Assembly: GCA_025454175.1 (NCBI GenBank) | Contig: JALOOX010000020.1 | Coordinates: 1 to 49,419, forward strand | Reading direction: 5' to 3' | Source: Syntrophobacteraceae bacterium | GTDB lineage: Bacteria; Desulfobacterota; Syntrophobacteria; Syntrophobacterales; Syntrophobacteraceae | Length of the DNA: 49,419 nucleotides | Part shown: piece by piece, positions 43,314-49,419 of the stretch | Position numbering within the stretch: position 1 is the stretch's first letter | Layout of the letters: the number at the start of each line of letters is the position of its first letter | Notes under the pieces: generated by a model | What the model saw: only the letters and a program-made list of their open reading frames with translations | Told to the model about the DNA's origin: nothing | Database searches by the model: none | Made by a program: the position numbers and the translations under genes

Positions 43314-43661
43314 GGCGCACACCTCGTCTCCATCGATGATCGTCGAATCCCACCAATCCCCCTAATCCCCGTCCTCGCAAGCTTGTTGCAGCGTACCGAT
43401 TTCCCTTTCTCTTCGGCTTCGAGATCCATAATTACCGATCCAAGGGGCTAAGCTCAATAGAAACCGCACCGTCCCCCGTCGGGGCTCCGGTCCTCCTTGT
43501 TTCAATTCCCTTCTCCTCTATTCATGCGGCGGAATCCCTCACCAGCGGCTTGACGCACCATCAATGAGTTCATCCTTTCATTTTGTGTTAGTTTCACTTA
43601 TTTTTCCACTTCAGTCTCAGTGCAACTATTGGCCATGATTTCGAGAAAGGGCAGGCAGACC
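43314..43661. other. Divergent intergenic region before aspS-gatC
   Basis: This 348-bp space separates the minus-strand PEP-synthase-like gene from aspS-gatC and must hold both promoters. It turns AT-rich towards aspS (about 43560-43615). No tRNA, T-box or riboswitch fold was recognised, and no plausible small gene. A GC hairpin (CCCC-GTC-GGGG) lies near 43475. Confidence 0.4.
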
Positions 43662-45779
43662 ATGCAGGAGAACGGTAGATCCTATTGCGGCAGACTGACC
43701 CTTGCCGATGCGGGCCGGGAGGTCCGGCTGGCAGGTTGGGTGGATGCACTGAGGGACCACGGTGAAGTGCTTTTCATGCACCTTCGGGACCTCACGGGGG
43801 TGGTGCAGGTCGTTTTCAGCCCTGAACTGACGCCTTCCGAAGTGTGTGAGCTTGCGGGAACCCTGAAGAGCGAGTTCTGCGTGACCGTGAGCGGTCGTGT
43901 TGAGGAGCGCGCCGAAGGAACCGAAAACCCTCATATCGAGACCGGCGCCATCGAGCTCATGGTTCGTGATCTTTCCATATTGAGTCGCGCCGCCGCTCTC
44001 CCCTTCGCCATTTCCGAAAAGGCCATGGTCGCCGGCGGGAGCACGGCGGCCCCTGACACCGTATCCGAAGACCTGAGGCTCCAATTCCGCTACCTGGATC
44101 TGCGCCGACCCAGCATGCAGCAGAACCTCCTCAAACGTTACCGCATCATCAAAACCGCTCGCGATGTGCTGGACGAGAGAGGGTTTGTCGAGATCGAAAC
44201 GCCGCTGCTCACCAAGAGCACACCGGAAGGGGCCCGGGACTTCCTGGTGCCCAGCCGCCACCACCCGAGGCACTTTTATGCTCTCCCGCAGTCCCCGCAA
44301 CTGTTCAAGCAGCTTCTGATGGTTGCAGGGTTCGAGCGGTACTTCCAGGTGGTCCGCTGTTTCCGTGACGAAGACCTCCGCCCGAACCGACAGCCCGAAT
44401 TCACGCAACTGGACCTCGAGGCGTCCTTCATCGACGAAGAGCTCATTTTCGACCTGGTCGAAGAGCTGGCGGCGAGTATGTTCGCCGTCGGGGACATCAC
44501 TCTGCCGCGTCCGTTTCCCCGAATGACCCACCGGGACGCCATGGAGCTCTACGGGACGGATCGGCCCGACACGCGCTTCGATCTTCAATTTGTCGAAGCC
44601 ACCGACATCTTCCAGGGCACGCAATACAGCATCTTCAGCCAGATCTGTCGGCGGGGGGGGCGCATCAAGGGAATCAATGTGCGCGGCCAGTCGGAGAGAC
44701 TGAGCAAGAACGTGCTCCAGAACGAGTACGCCAAGGAGATCGTGCCGTCATTCGGGGCCCGGGGAATGACGTGGATGCGGGTCATGGGCGGAGGTCTGGA
44801 ATCCAACATCGTGCAGTTCTTCAGCGAGGGGGAAAAACAGGCCGTGCTGAACCGATTCGAGGCCAGGGACGGCGATGTCATCCTCATGATCGCCGACGCC
44901 TCCCATGAGCTGGTGCTTTCGGCCCTCGGGCAGCTGAGGCTGCACCTTGCCGAAAGACTGGGGCTCGTGCCGCACGACGTGTATTGTCCTCTCTGGGTCA
45001 CGGAATTTCCGCTTTTCGAAGCCAGCGGTGACGGCGTGACCTCGAACCATCACCCCTTCACGGCACCCCACCGAGACGATTTCGATCCATCCGACCGAGA
45101 GGGGCTGCTCCAGCTCCGCTCGCGCGCATACGATCTGGTCGTGAACGGGGAAGAGCTCGGCGGCGGAAGCATTCGCATCAGCAGCAAAGTGCTCCAGCAG
45201 AAGGTCTTCCACATCCTGGGGCTGACTGACGGGGAGATCGAGGAAAAGTTCGGATTTTTCATACGGGCCCTGGACTACGGAGCCCCACCCCACGGAGGTC
45301 TGGCGCTGGGAATCGACCGTGTGACCTCCATGATTCTTGGCACATCCTCCATCCGCGAGGTCACGGCCTTTCCCAAGAACCGAAGCGCCCATTGCCCCCT
45401 GACTCAGGCCCCTTCGGAAGTGAGTCTCGACCAGCTCGAGGAGCTGGGGCTCCTGCAGCCGGGGGAAACCAGGCCCAATCCAGGTGTGGAGGAGCAAAAG
45501 GACCTCGTCGACAGTCTGTCGTGGGTTTCGCGCATTGGAGTGGGTCCAGCCGAAAGGGCTGCCATTGTTTCAGCGCTGTCCGACGCCATGCAGCTGGCCC
45601 AAATCGTTGACAGCAGGGAGTGTGACCAGGAACCGCTCTTTGCTCCCATTCAGGTGACCCATCGCATGAAGGAGAAGGGGCCGGCCTGCGTCTCACCCCT
45701 GGCAGCTGACGGACAACTGCTGAAGAACGCCCCCGCGGTGAAAGGCAGCTACTTCAAGGTGGCCGGCATTCTGGACTAG
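43662..45779 (+). CDS. aspS: Aspartyl-tRNA synthetase fused to GatC
   Basis: The 705-aa protein has a complete class II bacterial AspRS: anticodon OB-fold (CGRLTLADAGREVRLAGWV), motif 2 (FRDEDLRPNRQPEF), the bacterial insertion and motif 3 (GLALGIDRVTSMI), ending at SEVSLDQLEELGL near residue 600. The remaining about 100 residues match GatC (SWVSRIGVGPAERAAI, then NAPAVKGSYFKVAGILD), the small subunit that clasps GatA in the tRNA amidotransferase. The genes that follow encode GatA- and GatB-like proteins, so the fusion would tether AspRS to an amidotransferase-like complex. AspRS catalytic motifs are intact. ATG 43662 starts where AspRS begins; ATG 43635 is possible. The downstream partner has lost the amidase residues. 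Confidence 0.88.
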   Translation: MQENGRSYCGRLTLADAGREVRLAGWVDALRDHGEVLFMHLRDLTGVVQVVFSPELTPSEVCELAGTLKSEFCVTVSGRVEERAEGTENPHIETGAIELMVRDLSILSRAAALPFAISEKAMVAGGSTAAPDTVSEDLRLQFRYLDLRRPSMQQNLLKRYRIIKTARDVLDERGFVEIETPLLTKSTPEGARDFLVPSRHHPRHFYALPQSPQLFKQLLMVAGFERYFQVVRCFRDEDLRPNRQPEFTQLDLEASFIDEELIFDLVEELAASMFAVGDITLPRPFPRMTHRDAMELYGTDRPDTRFDLQFVEATDIFQGTQYSIFSQICRRGGRIKGINVRGQSERLSKNVLQNEYAKEIVPSFGARGMTWMRVMGGGLESNIVQFFSEGEKQAVLNRFEARDGDVILMIADASHELVLSALGQLRLHLAERLGLVPHDVYCPLWVTEFPLFEASGDGVTSNHHPFTAPHRDDFDPSDREGLLQLRSRAYDLVVNGEELGGGSIRISSKVLQQKVFHILGLTDGEIEEKFGFFIRALDYGAPPHGGLALGIDRVTSMILGTSSIREVTAFPKNRSAHCPLTQAPSEVSLDQLEELGLLQPGETRPNPGVEEQKDLVDSLSWVSRIGVGPAERAAIVSALSDAMQLAQIVDSRECDQEPLFAPIQVTHRMKEKGPACVSPLAADGQLLKNAPAVKGSYFKVAGILD

Positions 45780-45780
45780 A

Positions 45781-45830
45781 GGAGGCCCGTGAGCGAGGTC
45801 TCCGGGAGTATCCTGTTCGCAAGGGAGTGA
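45781..45830 (+). other. Short frame with a strong ribosome site ending in TGA, in frame with gatA-like
   Basis: AGGAGG follows the aspS-gatC stop and precedes GTG 45789 by 4 bases. The 13-codon frame ends in TGA at 45828-45830 and is in phase with the GTG at 45837. It may be a leader peptide, a translational coupling device or, less likely, part of the gatA-like protein read through a UGA. Confidence 0.4.
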
Positions 45831-45836
45831 ACCAAC

Positions 45837-47081
45837 GTGAAACGTAAGTTGTTTTGCCACACGGAGCCCTCTCCCGGCCCCTGTATCGACGCGGGGCCGC
45901 TTTGGGGCAAACGTGCCGCGGTTCAATGCACCATTTCGGTCAAAGGTTGGCCCACCGAAGCGGGCTCCAGGGCCCTGCGGGGATTCGTCGCCCTCGAGGA
46001 TGCAACCGTTGTCGAGCGTCTGAAGTCGGCGGGTGCAACCCTTCTGGGCAGCATGCACACCCCTGAATTGGGTTTAGGTCCTGCCCCGGATGGGATGGCC
46101 ACGGCATTCAAGGATGGCCCCGTCGACCTGCTGCTCATGACAGACACCATGGGGGAGGCACGCCTGGCCGCGGCCTCCGCCGGCGTTTTCGGTTTGAAAC
46201 CGAGCTATGGCAGGGTCTCCCGGTTCGGCCTCGTGGGACTGGTACCCTCGATGGACTCCTGCGGCATCCTCGGCAAGAGCCTCGAAGACGTTGGCACTGC
46301 TTTCAAAGCCATTGAGGGCGCCGACGACCGGGACCCGTCCATGGGCGATGGCGCAAGGGAGAAACCCCGGCGAAAGGACTTGGAAGAGGGCTCCAGGCTG
46401 ACGGCGGGCATTGTCCTTCAATCCCTTGCAGGCCTGGATGCGGATGCCCGTGCAGCCTTCAGTGAAGCCCTCGGCAAGGTTGCAGGGGCCGGCATCGAAG
46501 TCCTTGAAATTCAGTGGGGGGATTTCGATCTTCTGCGGGCGGTGCACAACGTCATCGGCTCCGTCGAGGCGTCGTCCAGCTGCGGCAAATATGACGGAGT
46601 GCGCTATGGTCATTGTGCGGCCGGCTCCAGGAACTGGAACGACATGTATCTCCAGTCGCGAAGCGAATCCTTTGGGCTTCTTCTGAAAACATACCTCTTC
46701 CAGGGCGCCTACTTCCAGTTTGAAAACTACAAGGCTTTTGAGCACGCCTGCAGACTTCGGGCGAAACTGGTGGAGGAGAGCAGCGGAATCTTCCGAAGCC
46801 TGGATTTTCTCCTCCTGCCGACGAAACGAGGGGTATTCCAGGACAACGCCAGGGACAACCGACCCCAGACGGTGGAGCGGGTCTATGATGCCGGTATCAC
46901 CACCCTTCCGGCAAATGTCACCGGCAACCCTGCCCTCACATTGCCCGGCCTCGTGCGGAGCGTCGGGTCGGGGGGGGATCTCGGTCTGCAGCTGATGGGC
47001 CCCATGGGGGGCGAGGAGCTCCTCCTGTCGGCTGCCGGAAGATTGTGCAGACACATGGAGAACCAGGAGACGGCCCAATGA
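45837..47081 (+). CDS. GatA-like amidase-fold protein without catalytic residues
   Basis: This 414-aa protein aligns with glutamyl/aspartyl-tRNA amidotransferase subunit A (GLKPSYGRVSRFGLVG; SSCGKYDGVRYG; SRSESFG) but lacks catalysis. The lysine of the AIKDNI motif is Gln30 (AVQCTI), the GGSSGGSA loop with the cis-serine is deleted, and the nucleophile Ser of DTGGS is Glu107 (DTMGE). About 50 N-terminal residues are also missing. It should not release ammonia from glutamine; a structural or binding role is likely. It starts at GTG 45837. A better ribosome site (AGGAGG) serves GTG 45789 in the same frame, but a TGA at 45828-45830 interrupts that frame. The next start overlaps its stop (ATGA). 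The sequence is coherent, so it is a pseudoenzyme rather than a decayed gene. Confidence 0.8.
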   Translation: MKRKLFCHTEPSPGPCIDAGPLWGKRAAVQCTISVKGWPTEAGSRALRGFVALEDATVVERLKSAGATLLGSMHTPELGLGPAPDGMATAFKDGPVDLLLMTDTMGEARLAAASAGVFGLKPSYGRVSRFGLVGLVPSMDSCGILGKSLEDVGTAFKAIEGADDRDPSMGDGAREKPRRKDLEEGSRLTAGIVLQSLAGLDADARAAFSEALGKVAGAGIEVLEIQWGDFDLLRAVHNVIGSVEASSSCGKYDGVRYGHCAAGSRNWNDMYLQSRSESFGLLLKTYLFQGAYFQFENYKAFEHACRLRAKLVEESSGIFRSLDFLLLPTKRGVFQDNARDNRPQTVERVYDAGITTLPANVTGNPALTLPGLVRSVGSGGDLGLQLMGPMGGEELLLSAAGRLCRHMENQETAQ

Positions 47082-48511
47082 CCCTGGATTATGAAGCCGT
47101 AATAGGCCTCGAAGTTCATGTTCAACTCAACTGTCCGACCAAGATGTTCTGCCAGTGCCCCAACAGGGCGGGAGACGAACCCAACCTCAACACCTGCCCC
47201 ATATGCCTCTGGCTCCCCGGCAACCTGCCCAGGTTCAGCCGGGAGGCACTGGAAAAAGCGATTCTCGCCGGGCTTGCCCTCAATTGTGAAATACAGCGCG
47301 AAAGCGCCTTCGACCAGAAGGTCTATTATTACCCCGACCTCCCCAAGGGGTATCAGCTCTCCCAGTTTCACCACCCCCTCGCCAGGAACGGTTGGCTGGA
47401 CATCACCGACCAGGACGGCGTCACCAGGACGGTCCGTATCCAGAAGATTCACATGGAGGAAGACGTCGCGAGGCTGGTCCACGAGAAGGAAGGGAGGACC
47501 TCGGTCAGCCTGGTGGATTTCAACCGCGCGGGAGCCCCCCTGGTGGAAATCGTGACTCAGCCTGACCTGCGCAGTCCTCACCAGGCCATGGAATTCCTGC
47601 GTTGCCTCAGGGCGCAGCTGCGCACCTCCGGGTGCTCCGACTGCAGCATGGAGCAGGGGACGATGCGCGTGGACGCCAATGTCTCCCTCCGTGCGCGGGG
47701 AACCGATCAGATGAGCACCAAGGTCGAGATCAAGAACATGAATTCCATCCGCCATATGGGAGATGCCATCGCCTACGAGATCAGCCGGCAGGCCAACTGT
47801 CTCCAGTCCGGCGAACCCATCGTCCTCCACACGCGGCTCTGGGATCCCGACAACCGGGTGACCACGGCCATGAGAGGAAAGTTTGAAGGACCGTGCATCC
47901 CCGACCCTTCCGTGCCGCGGATTGTCATCGACGACGGATGGCTGGAAGAGCTGCGGCGCGCGCTGCCGGAAATGCCAGACAAAAGGGCCGACCGTTTTTC
48001 CAGAGATTACGGACTCAGCCGCGAGGAAGCCGCCATGATGAGCTCCGAGCGGGAGTGGTCCGACTACCTCGAAGCAGTGGTCGAGCACGGAGTTGCGCCA
48101 AGGCTCGCCTCCCAGTGGATCATCGCTCAGCTCATTCCCCTGTTCAAATCGAAGAATCAGGATTTTTCAGAGAACGCCGTGAACCCGGAACGCTTTGCGG
48201 GGCTTCTGCTCATGCTCCAACGCGAGGAGATCAATGCGAAGGCCGCCAAGGAAGTTTTGAAAGCGATCCATGGGAAAGAAGCATCCCCTGAAGAAATCGT
48301 TGCCGGCCTTGGTCTCCGCCAGGTATCTGAAACTGACGAGATCGAGACACTGGTGGACCGGGTGCTGGCTGCAAACATGTCCGCCGTGGAAAATTATCGA
48401 AAAGGCGCATCCAAGGCCATGGGCTTTCTCATGGGACAGGCCATGCAGGCGTCCGGAGGCAAAGCCAATCCCCGCCTTCTGAAAGAGGTCATGCAGCGCA
48501 GACTCCAATGA
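47078..48511 (+). CDS. GatB-like tRNA amidotransferase subunit lacking the DYRYFPEPD loop
   Basis: This 477-aa protein keeps the GatB cradle: IGLEVHVQL (E12, H14), a Cys cluster (C25, C27, C40, C43), YYYPDLPKGYQLSQF, HMEED, LVDFNRAGAPLVEIV, TKVEIKNMNSIR and the tRNA-binding YqeY tail (ENYRKGASKAMGFLMGQAMQASG). In place of the near-universal DYRYFPEPDLP there is GPCIPDPSVP after MRGK. It could still activate Asp-tRNA, but an unconventional ammonia route or another nucleophile is likely because the adjacent GatA homologue is inactive. The start overlaps the previous stop (ATGA), with AGGAGA upstream. Full length for the family. Confidence 0.85.
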   Translation: MTLDYEAVIGLEVHVQLNCPTKMFCQCPNRAGDEPNLNTCPICLWLPGNLPRFSREALEKAILAGLALNCEIQRESAFDQKVYYYPDLPKGYQLSQFHHPLARNGWLDITDQDGVTRTVRIQKIHMEEDVARLVHEKEGRTSVSLVDFNRAGAPLVEIVTQPDLRSPHQAMEFLRCLRAQLRTSGCSDCSMEQGTMRVDANVSLRARGTDQMSTKVEIKNMNSIRHMGDAIAYEISRQANCLQSGEPIVLHTRLWDPDNRVTTAMRGKFEGPCIPDPSVPRIVIDDGWLEELRRALPEMPDKRADRFSRDYGLSREEAAMMSSEREWSDYLEAVVEHGVAPRLASQWIIAQLIPLFKSKNQDFSENAVNPERFAGLLLMLQREEINAKAAKEVLKAIHGKEASPEEIVAGLGLRQVSETDEIETLVDRVLAANMSAVENYRKGASKAMGFLMGQAMQASGGKANPRLLKEVMQRRLQ

Positions 48512-48563
48512 AGGCAGTCTCATCGCTCACACCCATCAGGAAATGGATTTCACAGGAGGTCTT

Positions 48564-49328
48564 ATGGACGTGATCAAGATCATGCCATGCCTGGACATGA
48601 AGCATGGCCGGGTGGTCAAAGGCATCAATTTCGTCAATTTGAAGGATGCGGGGGACCCCGTCGACAATGCCGCCTTCTACGAACGGGAGGGGGCCGACGA
48701 GCTGGCCATGCTCGACATCGCCGCCACGGTGGAGGAACGAAAGACCATGCTCGAGTGGGTGAAAAACGTCTCGTCGGTCATCAAGATCCCCCTCACCGTC
48801 GGCGGAGGCATCGCCACACTGGAGGACATCGAGAAAGTCCTCGATGCCGGAGCCGATAAGGTCTCCATGAACAGCGCCGCTGTCAAGAATCCCGACCTGA
48901 TCCGGCAGGCTGCCGGGGCATTCGGTTCGGACAGGGTCACCATAGCCATCGACGGCAAAAGAAACGGCTCGATGCCCTCGAGATTCGAGCTCGTCATCGC
49001 GGGCGGCACGAAGCCCGTGGGAAAGGACGCCGTGGCCTGGGCCCTGGAATGCCAGGAGCTCGGCGCGGGAACACTGCTGCCCACCAGCATGGATGGTGAC
49101 GGCACCCAGGCGGGTTACGACCTGGAATTAACCAGGGCCATCTCGGACGCCGTGACCCTGCCCGTCGTCGCCTCGGGTGGAGCGGGAACCCTCGAGCATT
49201 TTTACGATGGGGTGGTCAGGGGCGGGGCGCGGGTCCTGCTTGCGGCCTCGGTCTTCCATTACCGCATCCTGAGCATCGGTCAGGTCAAGGAATACCTGCG
49301 GAGCAAGGGCCTGCAGGTCAACCTCTGA
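48564..49328 (+). CDS. hisF: Imidazole glycerol phosphate synthase cyclase subunit HisF
   Basis: The 254-aa (beta/alpha)8 protein has the paired catalytic aspartates D11 (CLDMKHGRVVKG) and D130 (AIDGKR). The phosphate-binding loops VGGGIA and ASGGAG and the SMDGDGTQAGYD segment are also present. It uses ammonia, normally from HisH, to make imidazole glycerol phosphate and AICAR in histidine synthesis. AGGAGG precedes ATG 48564; the frame is open to 48543. It lies 52 bp after the gatB-like stop, so cotranscription is possible, but no other his gene is in the window. All residues look normal. Confidence 0.94.
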   Translation: MDVIKIMPCLDMKHGRVVKGINFVNLKDAGDPVDNAAFYEREGADELAMLDIAATVEERKTMLEWVKNVSSVIKIPLTVGGGIATLEDIEKVLDAGADKVSMNSAAVKNPDLIRQAAGAFGSDRVTIAIDGKRNGSMPSRFELVIAGGTKPVGKDAVAWALECQELGAGTLLPTSMDGDGTQAGYDLELTRAISDAVTLPVVASGGAGTLEHFYDGVVRGGARVLLAASVFHYRILSIGQVKEYLRSKGLQVNL

Positions 49329-49347
49329 CAATCGAGTTCGCAAACGG

Positions 49348-49383
49348 CAAGAGCCGGCCCCCTGGAAAGGGAGCCGGCTCTTG
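49348..49383. terminator. Strong bidirectional terminator hairpin
   Basis: CAAGAGCCGGC (49348-49358) pairs perfectly with GCCGGCTCTTG (49373-49383) around a C/G-rich loop that can pair further. It separates the hisF end from the convergent 5S rRNA end and so could stop transcription from both sides. No long T-tract flanks it. Confidence 0.7.
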
Positions 49384-49394
49384 CTATGGAAAGG

Positions 49395-49419
49395 GGCGGC
49401 AGCGACCTACTCTCCCACG
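49395..49419 (-). rRNA. rrf: 5S rRNA, 3' end only (truncated by window edge)
   Basis: Reading the minus strand from the right edge gives CGTGGGAGAGTAGGTCGC followed by TGCC. This is the conserved 3' segment of bacterial 5S rRNA (GAGAGTAGG..CGCTGCC). Only about 25 bases are present, so the gene and the rest of the rrn operon lie beyond the window. The exact 3' end is approximate. Confidence 0.85.

Noticed and set aside
45837-47081. The gatA-like gene as a decayed pseudogene
   Set aside because: The frame is long and uninterrupted from 45837, the overlap with the next gene is intact and non-catalytic family motifs are preserved. A pseudoenzyme fits better.
1-49419. CRISPR arrays, tRNA genes, phage or transposase genes
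   Set aside because: No regularly spaced repeats, tRNA folds or mobile-element proteins were recognised in either strand by eye; only small REP-like or MITE-like repeats are present.

Overview
The window is about 49 kb of GC-rich, gene-dense bacterial chromosome. The gene content points to an anaerobic deltaproteobacterium (Desulfobacterota), most like the Syntrophobacter group. This is an inference from an in-frame UGA with a SECIS-like hairpin (selenocysteine use), a MshEN-type pilus ATPase followed by an HDOD gene, paired universal stress proteins, REP-like hairpins and many multi-domain fusions. No phage, transposase, integrase, CRISPR array or tRNA gene was seen. A 5S rRNA gene is cut by the right edge (minus strand).

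Layout. 0.2-2.6 kb: a minus-strand fusion of cysteine synthase to a CysRS-like domain that has lost its catalytic and zinc motifs. 3-11 kb: ketopantoate reductase, a Nudix hydrolase behind a MITE-like repeat, a conserved hypothetical protein, a tandem-USP protein, a cold-shock protein, an orphan protein with a histidine-kinase-like H-box, threonine ammonia-lyase and a PrmA-like methyltransferase. 11-18 kb: UspA, a rhomboid protease, MsrA-MsrB, a pilus-type ATPase with c-di-GMP-binding motifs coupled to an HDOD protein, a DUF502 membrane protein and a CBS protein. 18.6-22.6 kb: a sugar-phosphate pair, a HAD mutase-OtsB fusion overlapping a GH65 phosphorylase. 22.6-25.3 kb: a flavin disulfide reductase and a split YeeE/YedE transporter whose first half carries a candidate selenocysteine. 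25.4-33.4 kb (minus): P2-type ATPase, MscS channel with a degenerate ATPase-like partner, baeRF protein and ATP-dependent PEP carboxykinase. 33.7-40.2 kb: a 1486-residue lipoprotein of about 16 Ig-like repeats, a vWA-OmpA protein and a small secreted protein. 40.2-43.3 kb (minus): a PEP-synthase-like protein with a lectin-like tail. 43.6-49.4 kb: aspS-gatC fusion, gatA-like, gatB-like, hisF, a terminator, then the 5S rRNA end.

The most striking biology is in translation-related genes. At one end, an intact AspRS is fused to GatC and followed by a GatA homologue lacking all three amidase catalytic residues and by a GatB that keeps its core but lacks the DYRYFPEPD loop. At the other end, a CysRS-like domain without HIGH, KMSKS or zinc ligands is fused to an intact cysteine synthase. 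The first set looks like a rewired transamidosome, possibly fed with ammonia from another source or doing something other than amidation. The second looks like a cysteine synthase with a tRNA-synthetase-derived accessory domain. Function is inferred in both cases; the residue losses are read directly from the sequence.

The selenocysteine YeeE-like protein is the other strong candidate. The UGA sits where the family has its conserved Cys, the reading frame continues through the family's next motif, and a hairpin with a GGU loop lies about 20 nt downstream.
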